64,000 bases of DNA from Mycobacterium sp. Aquia_213 (GCF_026625985.1 NZ_CP113116.1:3100001-3164000); one strand, 5' to 3'; counted from the stretch's first letter, positions 36,063-45,106 are shown. Notes: a model not told the origin generated them from the sequence alone. A program made the numbers and translations.

Positions 36063-37951
36063 GACAGCCTTCCCACGACCATGCTCAACAGCAGCGCGGT
36101 GGCACCGAGGAAGATCGCCAGCGCATAGGAGCGCGCAAATCCAGTCTGGATCCTCCGGATCTGTGTCGAGCCGGCACCGACGAGCCGCGCAATGCCTTCG
36201 ACCGCAGCGTCGATTCGCAGGCGTTCCACGTCGACCAGGTTCCGCGAAAGGCGTTGGCCGGGGCGCATGAACGCGGCCTCGTTCACGCTGTCCCCAAACA
36301 GATCATGACGTGCGGCCACAACTAAGGTCGACACCCATTCCGAGGCGATGGTCTGCACCGGGCGAGTGGCATAGCTGCGGTAGCCGATTGCGACACCGAG
36401 AGCGACGATGGTCAATGTGAGACCCGTGAGCGCCCAGTCGGGCTCGGCCGACGGCGACTCGGCCGAGTGGGCGTGGTCGGTCACCGGTTGCAGCCAGCGT
36501 TGCAAGGTTCCGCCGATGGCAAGCACCGCCCCGCCCCCGAGTGAGCCCAGGGCCAGCACGACCATCGGTGCCGTCATGACGACAGGTGATTCATGCGGGT
36601 GGGCGCCCGGCTTCCAGCGAGGTTGGCCGAAGAATGTCATGACCATGACCCGCGTCATGTAAAACGCCGTGAGCCCGGCGCCGAGCAATGCCACGGTGCC
36701 CAGCACGGCGCCACGGATACCGGCTGCCGCGAAGGCGGTTTCGATGATCGCGTCCTTAGAGAAGAATCCCGCCAGCGGAGGGGCGCCGATAATCGCCAAA
36801 TAGCCCAGCCCGAAGGTGGCGAAGGTGATCGGCATCGCCTTGCGCAGTCCGCCGTAGCGGCGCATATCGGTCTCGTCGTCCATACCGTGCATCACCGATC
36901 CGGCGCCCAAGAACAGCCCGGCTTTGAAGAAGCCATGGGTGAGCAGATGCATGATCGAAACCGCGTAGCCGGCAGGCCCCAGACCGGCGGCCAGCACCAT
37001 GTAACCGATCTGCGACATCGTCGAAGCGGCCAGGGCCTTCTTGATGTCGTCCTTGGCGCAGCCGACGATCGCACCGAACAACAGCGTGACCGCCCCGACG
37101 GTCACCACCGCCGCGCGGGCGACGGGGGCCGCATCGAACACCGGACCCGAGCGCACGATCAAATACACACCGGCAGTAACCATGGTCGCGGCGTGGATCA
37201 ACGCGCTGACTGGAGTCGGTCCCTCCATCGCGTCACCGAGCCACGACTGCAACGGAACCTGTGCTGACTTGCCGCAGGCGGCTAGCAGCAAGGCCAACCC
37301 AATCAGGGTCACAGTGTGCTGCGAAGCTGACGGCACCTTACCGAATACCCCTACATAGGAAAGGTTCCCAAGGTTGGTGAACATCAGCGCCAGCGCCAGC
37401 GCTAATCCGACATCACCAACTCGGTTAACGATGAAGGCCTTCTTGGCCGCGGTCGCCGCAGCCGGTTTATCCGACCAAAACCCGATGAGCAGGTAGGACG
37501 CTAAACCCACACCCTCCCAGCCCAAGTACAGTACGAGATAGTTGTCGGCCAACACCAACAACAACATCGCCGCCACGAACAGGTTCAGGTAGCCGAAGAA
37601 TCGGCGTCGCGCCGGGTCGTCGCGCATATAGCCGACCGAATACAGGTGGATCAACGCGCCGACGCCGGTGATCAGCAACACGAAACACACACTCAAAGCA
37701 TCCAGTTGCAGGCCGAAGTCGACATTGAGCGTGGCCATCGGGACCCAGGTGAACAATGTCTCGTGCAACACGCGATCTGGCGCGGCGCGCTGCAACATCT
37801 CCGCGAAAAGCCATACCCCCCAACCGAAAGACATCAGCACGGTCGCACACCCAAGTAGATGCCCCCATGCATCGGTGCGCTTGCCGCCGATCAAAAACAC
37901 CACCGCCCCGGCTAGCGGCAACACAATCAGCACCCACGGCATCGGCACCAT
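36059..37951 (-). CDS. NuoL-like proton-translocating subunit (second copy, hydrogenase/CBB-linked)
   Basis: A 630-residue full-length NuoL homologue, close to mycobacterial NuoL: SVGYMRDDPARRRFFGYLNL, GWEGVGLASYLLIGFW with Glu146, CGKSAQVPLQSWLGDAMEG with Lys228, IHAATMVTAGVYLIVRS. The length allows the C-terminal lateral helix. It begins three bases after the nuoK' stop and overlaps nuoM-like. It is co-directional with and downstream of the Huc genes, so it may belong to the same transcript. Confidence 0.92.
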   Translation of the reverse strand: MVPMPWVLIVLPLAGAVVFLIGGKRTDAWGHLLGCATVLMSFGWGVWLFAEMLQRAAPDRVLHETLFTWVPMATLNVDFGLQLDALSVCFVLLITGVGALIHLYSVGYMRDDPARRRFFGYLNLFVAAMLLLVLADNYLVLYLGWEGVGLASYLLIGFWSDKPAAATAAKKAFIVNRVGDVGLALALALMFTNLGNLSYVGVFGKVPSASQHTVTLIGLALLLAACGKSAQVPLQSWLGDAMEGPTPVSALIHAATMVTAGVYLIVRSGPVFDAAPVARAAVVTVGAVTLLFGAIVGCAKDDIKKALAASTMSQIGYMVLAAGLGPAGYAVSIMHLLTHGFFKAGLFLGAGSVMHGMDDETDMRRYGGLRKAMPITFATFGLGYLAIIGAPPLAGFFSKDAIIETAFAAAGIRGAVLGTVALLGAGLTAFYMTRVMVMTFFGQPRWKPGAHPHESPVVMTAPMVVLALGSLGGGAVLAIGGTLQRWLQPVTDHAHSAESPSAEPDWALTGLTLTIVALGVAIGYRSYATRPVQTIASEWVSTLVVAARHDLFGDSVNEAAFMRPGQRLSRNLVDVERLRIDAAVEGIARLVGAGSTQIRRIQTGFARSYALAIFLGATALLLSMVVGRLS

Positions 37952-37954
37952 GCG

Positions 37955-38119
37955 TCAGTGCCCTGTTGCCGGGGTGTCGTCCCCATCGGCGCGCGACCGG
38001 GTGCGGTTGAAGAGCACGACAATGGCTGACTCGACCACCACCTCGAAGGCGAACGCCAGCACGACGGCCACCAGAACCATGATGAGGAGATAAGTGTCCA
38101 CACCTAGTAGCCTGCGCAT
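37955..38119 (-). CDS. Truncated NuoK-like membrane peptide (third helix only)
   Basis: A 54-residue reading frame: MRRLLGVD, one strongly hydrophobic segment (LLIMVLVAVVLAFAFEVVVE) and a basic tail (FNRTRSRADGDD). The segment matches the third helix and C-terminus of NuoK, where EVVV holds the conserved membrane Glu; here Glu26 (and Glu30). The first two NuoK helices are absent; the frame upstream is open but has no start and no NuoK likeness. ATG 38119 is the likely start, with GTG 38101 as the alternative. It ends three bases before the nuoL-like ATG. Confidence 0.6.
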   Translation of the reverse strand: MRRLLGVDTYLLIMVLVAVVLAFAFEVVVESAIVVLFNRTRSRADGDDTPATGH

Positions 38120-38136
38120 TCCGGCCGGTTCGCTGA

Positions 38137-38152
38137 TCCCCGAATCGGGGGA
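38137..38152. promoter_or_regulatory. C4/G5 inverted repeat upstream of nuoK'
   Basis: TCCCC-GAATC-GGGGGA in the 59-base gap between the unknown protein gene and nuoK'. It resembles the elements upstream of gap and rpe. It could be an operator or a weak stem-loop that splits the transcript; there is no T-run. Confidence 0.3.
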
Positions 38153-38178
38153 GACACCAGGTGGTTTCGCAGCCGTCT

Positions 38179-39024
38179 TCAGCGTCGCAGCGCGCTCAAG
38201 CCCGTCAGCCCCGGGTCGAAGGTCGCCCGCGCCGCCACCGAGGTGGCGGCTGCTGCCACCACCACCGCGGCATCACCTTCGTGCCCTTTGGGAAAGACGA
38301 TCTCGGCGCTGTCGGGTCCGTCGCGGTGGGCCATCAGCCAGTCGTAGAGCAGCCAGTCGACGGCACACGTCACGGCGAGTGGATCGGCCCCGGCGCTCCG
38401 TGACGCCGCGATCACCGAGCTGAGCGCATCCAGGTGCTCCCGGCGTGCGCCGTCCTTGTTCACCCCCGAGCTGTCGAACATCAGCATCGACAGGGTGAGC
38501 GGAAAGCGTTGTCCTGCTTCGGTTCTAACCACCCAACGGCCACCCAGCCAGGGCCGGGTCGGATCCACTTGCTGCATCTCTCCGAAGCCGCCCACCACCC
38601 CGAGGGTGGGATCATCAAGCTGCCCGTCGAACGGTGCCGGTCCCAGCAGCCCGAGCGGTTGCCGGGCGCGGATGGAGAACAATGCAGCGGTTCCGATGAT
38701 CTTTCCGGCGCGCAGGTCGGGCTTGACCTGGGCGAGATCGGTGGCCGACGCGTACTCGAGGCACAACCGGTCCAATGTCCGATGCAGGTCGAGCAGGTCG
38801 TCGCGCTCGCCAGCATCGGCGGGACCCCTCCCCCCACCAAGGATTTCGCCGAACCGTTCGGCAGCGATGATCAACGCGTCATCAAGCGCCTCCAGGTGGG
38901 TGGCCACTAGCCGATCGGCCTCATCGTCATCCACCACCAGCCGCTGAAGCGAGATCGGCACGCCGGCCGATGTGGCCCAATAGAACCCGATCTGCCCGTC
39001 GATCTGGACGATGCGCGGCCTCAC
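38179..39024 (-). CDS. Unknown protein at the end of the Huc gene set
   Basis: A 281-residue protein without a recognised domain, signal peptide or membrane span. It begins with a GTG that overlaps the NHL-repeat stop (GTGA), so it is translationally coupled to the hydrogenase genes. Visible features are helix-rich segments (VATHLEALDDALIIAAERFGE) and a conserved-looking PTRPWLGGRWVVRTEAGQ. By context it may be an assembly or accessory factor for the hydrogenase. Confidence 0.7.
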   Translation of the reverse strand: MRPRIVQIDGQIGFYWATSAGVPISLQRLVVDDDEADRLVATHLEALDDALIIAAERFGEILGGGRGPADAGERDDLLDLHRTLDRLCLEYASATDLAQVKPDLRAGKIIGTAALFSIRARQPLGLLGPAPFDGQLDDPTLGVVGGFGEMQQVDPTRPWLGGRWVVRTEAGQRFPLTLSMLMFDSSGVNKDGARREHLDALSSVIAASRSAGADPLAVTCAVDWLLYDWLMAHRDGPDSAEIVFPKGHEGDAAVVVAAAATSVAARATFDPGLTGLSALRR

Positions 39025-40199
39025 CGCCGCCGCCAAATCACGACCCGGTTGTTTCCCGAGTCCGCAACCGCCAGTTGGTCCCCACACAGCGACAGCCCGT
39101 ACGGCCAACACAAGGTGTCGCGCTGCACCGACGTCCAGCGGTTCTCGCCGTTCGCGCCGAAGTGTGGCTGTGCCAGCACGTAATCAGCCGGGCGACCGTC
39201 AGTTGGAATCCCGTCCCACAATAGAATTCGGTTGTTGGCGGTGTCGGCCAACGCCAGTCGATTACCCGCCAGACCGATCGCGTAGGGAAACCGGAACCGG
39301 TCCCCCGTATGCGGACCGTACGGCCATTCCTGCGCACTGGCGAAGTCCGGCTGGCCCAAGAGAATCTCCGCGGGTGCGTCGGCTTCCGGCGCAGGCGACC
39401 AGCCCAAAATGCGGTGGTTCCCCGCGTCGGCGATCAGCAGCAGATCGTCGTGTCCGGCGATGTCGTGTGGCCAGCGGAAGCTGGCTGGGCCTGCCAGCTC
39501 TCCCCTGTTCTCTTCCCGGTGGGACGGATTCGGTTGGCCGAGCACCACATCGGCGGGCTGACCCGGATCGGGAATCCCGTTCGACCAACCCAGAACCCGA
39601 CGATTGCCGGTGTCGGCGACCCAGAACATGTCGCAGATCATCGCGATCCCGAACGGCCAGTAGAACGATGAGGCACTGCACTCGGCGCCGGCGTTGGGCT
39701 CCACCGAGGAGGCGTCGCGCTGCCCCAACACGACATCCGGTGCGATATCACTGCGTTGAGGGACGCTGTCCCAGACGAGGATCCGGTGATGCCAGGCGTC
39801 GGCCACGATGAGTCGTCCGTCATGCACCAGGACGCCGGTGGGCAGGTTCATTCCGCGTTCGGGTCCGCGGCCGCCGGCCGCGCGCCCTTCGGTCGAGCCA
39901 TCCGGCTGACCCAGAACCACATCGGCCGGCTGCTCGTCGACCGCCGGGACGCCGTGCCACACCAGAACCCGATGGTTTCCGGAGTCGGCGACCACCAAGT
40001 GCTCCTCCCCCAAGAACACTCCGCGCGGCGAATACATCCACGCCATGGTGGGTTCGGCCGCCGGCAGCGCGAGTCCGCCCGGGGCCGGCGCGCCCAGCCA
40101 CACCTCGGTCGACCACCCATCGGTGAGGTCCAGGTCGGGCACCGGCTCGACCCGCGGCGGCAAAGCGGTGATGTTGCGCCGGACCGTGTAGCGGCTCAT
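39021..40199 (-). CDS. NHL-repeat beta-propeller protein of the Huc gene set
   Basis: A 392-residue protein with six NHL repeats (for example VVADSGNHRVLVWHGVP, LIVADAWHHRILVWDSVP, FWVADTGNRRVLGWSNGIP, LIADAGNHRILGW), which form a beta-propeller used for protein contacts. There is no signal peptide. Its ATG overlaps the hucE stop (ATGA). In M. smegmatis an NHL protein is also encoded beside hucE. Function unproven; possibly an assembly platform for the hydrogenase. Confidence 0.85.
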   Translation of the reverse strand: MSRYTVRRNITALPPRVEPVPDLDLTDGWSTEVWLGAPAPGGLALPAAEPTMAWMYSPRGVFLGEEHLVVADSGNHRVLVWHGVPAVDEQPADVVLGQPDGSTEGRAAGGRGPERGMNLPTGVLVHDGRLIVADAWHHRILVWDSVPQRSDIAPDVVLGQRDASSVEPNAGAECSASSFYWPFGIAMICDMFWVADTGNRRVLGWSNGIPDPGQPADVVLGQPNPSHREENRGELAGPASFRWPHDIAGHDDLLLIADAGNHRILGWSPAPEADAPAEILLGQPDFASAQEWPYGPHTGDRFRFPYAIGLAGNRLALADTANNRILLWDGIPTDGRPADYVLAQPHFGANGENRWTSVQRDTLCWPYGLSLCGDQLAVADSGNNRVVIWRRR

Positions 40200-41065
40200 C
40201 CGCGCACTCGTACCCAAACGTCTCCGTTGTCAATGCGCAGCGGCAGCTGTTCGAGTTGTGCGCCGGGCGCACTCAGGCATTCGCCGGAGGACGCGTCATA
40301 GCAGAATCCGTGCCACGGGCAGGTGAGCGTGCCGCTGTCCACGTCGAGGATGGCGTTGTCCAATGGCATTGCCTCATGCGCGCATTCGTTGCGGTAGGCG
40401 GAGAGCCGATGCTCGACGCTCAGGACAATCACGTCGGCAGTTTCTCCGGAATCGGCGGTCAGGCTGCACACCGTCACATCACCATCGGCCACCTCGGCCG
40501 CAGATCCGACTCTGGCCCAGCCGTCGCGTGCGGGGCCGATGCGCAGCGCTTCGAGCGGAATCAAGGTCGGCGATGGCTCATTGGGAAGCACCTCGACCGC
40601 CGAGATGGCTGGCACGCCCTCCACCAAAGCTTGCTCGACGAGGTTGCGCAGCGTCACCGACGACATCGAGCAGCCGTTGCAGGCTCCGTCGAGCCGCACG
40701 TAGGCGGTGCCGTCTTCCACCCGGCTGAGGGTGACATCGCCTCCGTGGCTTTGCAACTGGGGTCGCACCGATTCCAGCACTCGGTTGGCGTGGGTGAGCG
40801 GGTCCGGTCGGATGATCTCGTGCAGCGACAGCAGCAGGTGCACGATCGGATCGTCGACCAGTTCGAAGAGCACCGCACGTGCGGCGTCGTCCTCGCGCAT
40901 CCGGCGCACCATGGTCACCAGTCCGGCGCGATGCACGGCCTCGAGAGCCGACTTGAGTTCCTCGGCCACGGCCCGGGCCTTGGGGTCGAGCTCGGCCAGC
41001 GCCGCGACGGCGTCGTCGACCCGTTTGGCCAGTTCCTCGAGCCGGGGCTCGGACACCACCGTCAT
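40196..41065 (-). CDS. hucE: NifU-Rieske fusion iron-sulfur protein HucE
   Basis: A 289-residue cytosolic protein. A helical N-terminus (1-90) is followed by a NifU C-terminal-type domain with Cys129 and Cys132 (DGACNGCSMSS) and then a Rieske domain with Cys228/His230 (NECAHEAMPL) and Cys249/His252 (CPWHGFCYD). It should carry a [2Fe-2S] Rieske centre and perhaps a second cluster on the CxxC. The M. smegmatis homologue HucE was reported to be needed for Huc activity and to act in electron transfer. ATG 41065 overlaps the TPR stop (ATGA). Confidence 0.9.
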   Translation of the reverse strand: MTVVSEPRLEELAKRVDDAVAALAELDPKARAVAEELKSALEAVHRAGLVTMVRRMREDDAARAVLFELVDDPIVHLLLSLHEIIRPDPLTHANRVLESVRPQLQSHGGDVTLSRVEDGTAYVRLDGACNGCSMSSVTLRNLVEQALVEGVPAISAVEVLPNEPSPTLIPLEALRIGPARDGWARVGSAAEVADGDVTVCSLTADSGETADVIVLSVEHRLSAYRNECAHEAMPLDNAILDVDSGTLTCPWHGFCYDASSGECLSAPGAQLEQLPLRIDNGDVWVRVRG

Positions 41066-42315
41066 GTGAGGTCCTCGGAGCGCAAAAGCGCCACCTGCCG
41101 GGCGATCTCGTCCAGCACGCCGCGCACCGTACGCACCGAATCGTGGTCCTGCTGCTCCTCGAACAGGAACCGCGCCTCGTAAAGTTTTGCCTTGGCCTGA
41201 TCGAACATCCCCAGGTGGGCCAGCGCGTTGCCCTGGTTGGCCAGCACCCGGGCCCGGCCCAACGGGTCGGTCTCGCGATCGCGGGCGGCGAGAACGCCTT
41301 CGTAGAGTTCCACCGCCTCTACGAGATTGTCGGCCTGGTGCTTGGACGGCGTGTACACCAGGGAGTTCGCCAGATTCAGCTGAACGCTCGCCCACTGTTC
41401 CGGGTAGTGCTCGGGGGTGTAGACCTTCAGCGCGGAACGCAGCGATTGTGCGGCCACCCCGAGGCGCAGCTGGCCGGACGCCTCTACCATCGGCATCGTC
41501 AGATACGCGGTCGCCAGGTTGGCGTGCGCGGACGCCCACAGCAGCGGCGACTCCTCCCGCAACACCAGCTGCAGCGCCGAGTGGTAGTGCGGTATCGCCT
41601 GGGCTAACAGGCCCGGATTGTCCTGGGCGCGTTCGTGTATCAGGCCCGCGACGGTGAGATGCAGCTCGGCCCGGGCAACGCGCAGACCGTCGGCGCCGTC
41701 GAGCAGACGCAACGCCCGTTCCAACCGCGACTGCGCCGACGGCTCATCGCTGTCGAGGCAGATCGATCCGGCCGCCCCGATCAGCATGCCTTCAAGACAG
41801 GACGACACCTCGGCGGCGGCCAGGGCGCCCTGCTCTAGCAACGCAACAGCCGTCACTGGATCCCTTTGCGCGACGGCGTGACTAGCCTGTGCAGACAATG
41901 CCACGGCGGCAAGTTCGCCGGTGGCGCCGTCGGCCTCGGGCGGAGTGTCGCGCTCGCCGATCGTGAACAACACCAGGTCGACCAAGATGCCGAATTCGCC
42001 GAGGTCCGCCCGCAGCTTGTCGGTGTCGACACCGTCGGGTTGTAGCACGAACCGGTTGTATCGCGTGACTGGGTCATCTGCGTTCAACTGGCCCAACGCC
42101 GCCTCGACATCACCGGAATGGGCGAGCTCCAGCGCCGACAGCCCGTGCGGCCAGACGGCGGGTTCGTTCCCGTCCAACAGCGCCGACCGCACCGGGTCGT
42201 TCTCAGCGCCGGCGGGAATCAGCAGATACCCCAGCGGCAGCGGGAAAGCGCCGAGCGCTTGCGGTCTGGTGGCCACACCGGTGGCGATCTCAGCGGCGGA
42301 AGTCATGGCATTCAT
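41062..42315 (-). CDS. TPR-repeat protein of the Huc gene set
   Basis: A 417-residue helical protein with TPR-like repeats in its second half (AKLYEARFLFEEQQD, ANSLVYTPSKHQADNLVEAVELYEG, GNALAHLGMFDQA). No catalytic motif or signal peptide. Coupled by ATGA overlaps on both sides to the 91-residue gene and hucE. Likely a scaffold or maturation helper (inference). Confidence 0.82.
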   Translation of the reverse strand: MNAMTSAAEIATGVATRPQALGAFPLPLGYLLIPAGAENDPVRSALLDGNEPAVWPHGLSALELAHSGDVEAALGQLNADDPVTRYNRFVLQPDGVDTDKLRADLGEFGILVDLVLFTIGERDTPPEADGATGELAAVALSAQASHAVAQRDPVTAVALLEQGALAAAEVSSCLEGMLIGAAGSICLDSDEPSAQSRLERALRLLDGADGLRVARAELHLTVAGLIHERAQDNPGLLAQAIPHYHSALQLVLREESPLLWASAHANLATAYLTMPMVEASGQLRLGVAAQSLRSALKVYTPEHYPEQWASVQLNLANSLVYTPSKHQADNLVEAVELYEGVLAARDRETDPLGRARVLANQGNALAHLGMFDQAKAKLYEARFLFEEQQDHDSVRTVRGVLDEIARQVALLRSEDLT

Positions 42316-42587
42316 CCATTGAGTGGTCCTCGGATATCGCGTTCGGCGGCACGTTTGATCAGGTTGGCCGACAACTCGGCACGGCGCTTGGTGGAATGAC
42401 CGTCGATCCGCTTTCGCACCACACCGTCGGCGAATACCACGATGATCTCGACATACCAGCGTCCGCTTTCCTCGACAACGACGGTCTGAACGTCGAGCGC
42501 CTCGTCGGCCGAGCTGTCGGCGCGAGCCACCGTCGGCGGGCGTTCCGGCTGCCCACCGTCTGTCGGCCGCTCAGCCATCAGAATCAC
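42312..42587 (-). CDS. Small conserved protein of the Huc gene set
   Basis: A 91-residue protein: an unstructured N-terminus, then a compact segment VEIIVVFADGVVRKRIDGHSTKRRAELSAN. No known domain. Start GTG 42587 overlaps the protease stop (GTGA); ATG 42578 is an alternative. Unknown role in hydrogenase assembly. Confidence 0.7.
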   Translation of the reverse strand: MILMAERPTDGGQPERPPTVARADSSADEALDVQTVVVEESGRWYVEIIVVFADGVVRKRIDGHSTKRRAELSANLIKRAAERDIRGPLNG

Positions 42588-43438
42588 CCCGGCGGCTCCC
42601 GCCGGCCCTGCAACGGAATGCGCAGCGACTTGGTTGCATCGTCCCAGAATGCACCAGCGACACCCGAAATTGCGCGGTCAGCGATCACCTCGCGAATAAG
42701 CAGCGACCGGTCACCCGCGGGGTTGCGCTGCTTCAACAACAGTCCTCCACTGCGCGGACCGCGCAGCGGGATCAGCCACAGGTCGCCGTCGCGGAGCACG
42801 GCCACCACAGCGTCGGAGGGAAATCGACTGGCCGCCAACGTTGCATCCAGCCGCAGGTAACCGTCGGCGGTGAATTCGACGGTGGCCTCGCCGGCTGCGG
42901 CAGGCCGAAGTGCGGCGAGATGGTCGGCCTCGATCCGGTCGATGACCAGCTCCATCGCGGCCTGTACCGGTGCGGACAGATCTGCACCGAGCTCGACACC
43001 TTCCACCCCGACGAGATAGACGGTGATGTCAGTCGGACAGTCATCGCCGAGCGCCCAGCGGGCGAACGCGATCGCATGGTCCCAGCGAAACGAGTGGGTA
43101 TGCAGGCCCTGTAGCGGCGGCAGGTCCGCCAGCTCCGCTCCCGGCACCTTGAAAATGGTGCCCGGCGCCGAACCCGTCGCCGCCGCGTCGATGATCACCA
43201 CGCGATCGGCGCCGCGCATCTGGAACGCCACGTCCATGCCCGCGGTACCGCCGTCGACCAGGCGTGCCCCCTCGGGGACCCCGCGTTCCCAAAGGTGGCG
43301 GACCAGAACGGGTCCGACACCGTCGTCACCGCGCAGCAGATTGCCGCAGCCGACCACCAACACCGCACAACCGGGGGGCGCGAGGTCGTCGGTGTCGTCG
43401 GCGGGTCCCAAGCCGCAGTCAAAGGAAGTCAGGATCAC
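42584..43438 (-). CDS. hupD: [NiFe]-hydrogenase maturation protease with C-terminal extension
   Basis: A 284-residue protein. Residues 25-180 are a HyaD/HupD-type endopeptidase (VVGCGNLLRGDDGVGPVLV; DGGTAGMD; FRWDHAIAFA) that binds the nickel of the immature large subunit and removes its C-terminal peptide. Usual proteases stop near 160-200 residues; here about 100 extra residues (EFTADGYLRLDATLAASRF onward) form a separate, probably beta-rich domain. GTG 43438 overlaps the hucL stop. Specific partner: HucL. Confidence 0.88.
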   Translation of the reverse strand: MILTSFDCGLGPADDTDDLAPPGCAVLVVGCGNLLRGDDGVGPVLVRHLWERGVPEGARLVDGGTAGMDVAFQMRGADRVVIIDAAATGSAPGTIFKVPGAELADLPPLQGLHTHSFRWDHAIAFARWALGDDCPTDITVYLVGVEGVELGADLSAPVQAAMELVIDRIEADHLAALRPAAAGEATVEFTADGYLRLDATLAASRFPSDAVVAVLRDGDLWLIPLRGPRSGGLLLKQRNPAGDRSLLIREVIADRAISGVAGAFWDDATKSLRIPLQGRREPPG

Positions 43439-45042
43439 ACCATCCCGTTGATCACGAACCGAGATAACTCTTTACCCGTCTTGCCGTCATAAGCGTGCAC
43501 CGTGCACACCAGGCAGGAGTCGAAGCTGCGCGCGACATGGCCGAGTTCCACCGGGTCGTCGGGGTCCACGATCGGCGAACCGACCAGCGCACTCTCGATC
43601 GGGCCGAGCACCTGTCCACTGTCTCGTGGGCCGATGTTCCACGCGGTTGGGGTCACAACTTGATAGTTCTTAATCTTGTTGTCCTCGAGCACGATCCAGT
43701 CCGAAAGCGCACCGCGAGCGGCCTCGGTCGAGCCGAACCCCATGCCCTCGGCGTGCTCGATGGGCTTGGAGTAGAAGCTTTCCTTGAGGTTGAGTTGATC
43801 GAGCCACTCGCGGGTCCACTTGTAGTACTTCGGGCCCTCGTGCATGCGTGCGAGCTGGCGGACCATGACGCTCGGTCCGATCTTGTTGAACATGTCCACG
43901 AACAGCGGGTCGTTGTCCTGGTGTGCGGCGGCATTGGGACCACCGGCCGCCATCCGGCGGGCCAGGGGGCCGGCTTCCAGCGGGATATTGCCCAGGTTGC
44001 CCACGGCATACCGGGGCGACTTGGCCCAGCTGTACTTGCCGTCTTTGCGGCCCTGCTCGGGATCGATCGGAATGGTCTCGCCTTCGAATGGATGCAGCGG
44101 GCGGCTGCCCTCGTAGAACGAGTGGGTGACGTCCTCGCGGACGTTGGCCTGGTCGAACTCGTACCACTTACCCTTGGCGTACACGCCGGAACGGCCGATC
44201 AGCGCGGCATTGCGCCCGGCGATTGTCGGGTTCTCATACAGCGACGGGTTGAAGTAGGTGCCCGTGGAGATGTAGTTGCCGACGCCGGCGCCGTACTTGT
44301 CCAGGCCGACGTCCAGGCAGTAGCGGATGAAAAAGCCGCAGTCACTATTGTATTGGGATTCGTTCTCGTCCACCCAGGCCAGCACGTCTTCCCAGGTCTT
44401 GTTCTCCAGCCAACGGTCGATGGTGCAACCAAGCCATCGCGCTTCCAGCCAGTTGTCTTTCCAGTGCTCGAGGATCGCGATCGAGCGGGTGACGTCCGAT
44501 AGCGTTGGCGCGCACATCACCCCGCCGGGCACCATGAAGCTCGAGTGCGGCCACTGCCCGCCGAAGATCGCGTACACCTCGACGGGCTTTGCTGAAAGCA
44601 CAACGCCCGGTTGGTAACTCGTGCCGACGTACGGGGCAAACCGGCGCACCGCTTCGTCGTAGAGCTTGGACTTGGCGTAGTTCTTGTTGGTCAGGTCGAT
44701 CGCGAACAGCGCGTAGAAGTAGCGTGGGATCGACTGCAGCGTCTCGCATGCCTGGCAGATGTTGCGCACCAGGGTGGCGTTGGGCGGCACATGCGTTCGC
44801 CACGCGGTGTCCAGCGCGTACGCCGACTTGTAGAGGTGGCTGCCGCCGCAGATGCCGCAGATGCGCGGACACACGATGAGGCCGGCCTGCGGGTCCTTGC
44901 CGCGCAAGATGATTTCGAAGCCCCGGAACATCGCGGCCTCGGTCCAGGCCGACGTGACGACGCCGTCCTCGACGGTGACGCGGACGTCGAGGTCTCCCTC
45001 GACGCGGCCCAATGGACTGACATAGAGGTCGAGCGCAGTCAT
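43435..45042 (-). CDS. hucL: [NiFe]-hydrogenase group 2a large subunit HucL
   Basis: A 535-residue catalytic subunit that oxidises H2 at a Ni-Fe(CN)2CO centre. The metal ligands are Cys62/Cys65 (RICGICGG) near the N-terminus and Cys510/Cys513 (DSCLVCTVH) near the C-terminus. The 19 residues after His516 are the peptide removed by the maturation protease. The sequence is of the high-affinity, oxygen-insensitive Huc type, which in M. smegmatis scavenges atmospheric H2. It follows hucS after 64 bases. Confidence 0.96.
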   Translation of the reverse strand: MTALDLYVSPLGRVEGDLDVRVTVEDGVVTSAWTEAAMFRGFEIILRGKDPQAGLIVCPRICGICGGSHLYKSAYALDTAWRTHVPPNATLVRNICQACETLQSIPRYFYALFAIDLTNKNYAKSKLYDEAVRRFAPYVGTSYQPGVVLSAKPVEVYAIFGGQWPHSSFMVPGGVMCAPTLSDVTRSIAILEHWKDNWLEARWLGCTIDRWLENKTWEDVLAWVDENESQYNSDCGFFIRYCLDVGLDKYGAGVGNYISTGTYFNPSLYENPTIAGRNAALIGRSGVYAKGKWYEFDQANVREDVTHSFYEGSRPLHPFEGETIPIDPEQGRKDGKYSWAKSPRYAVGNLGNIPLEAGPLARRMAAGGPNAAAHQDNDPLFVDMFNKIGPSVMVRQLARMHEGPKYYKWTREWLDQLNLKESFYSKPIEHAEGMGFGSTEAARGALSDWIVLEDNKIKNYQVVTPTAWNIGPRDSGQVLGPIESALVGSPIVDPDDPVELGHVARSFDSCLVCTVHAYDGKTGKELSRFVINGMV

Positions 45043-45106
45043 AAATGATCCTCTCTAGGGCTTACCAGGATTTGGTGCACTACCAGGGCTGTGGGCGTGC
45101 CGGTCC

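Noticed and set aside
34563..37951. Reading the nuoL/nuoM pair as a DabAB bicarbonate transporter
   Set aside because: No DabA-type (DUF2309) gene is next to them and there are two antiporter-type subunits instead of one; the function remains open but the name does not fit.
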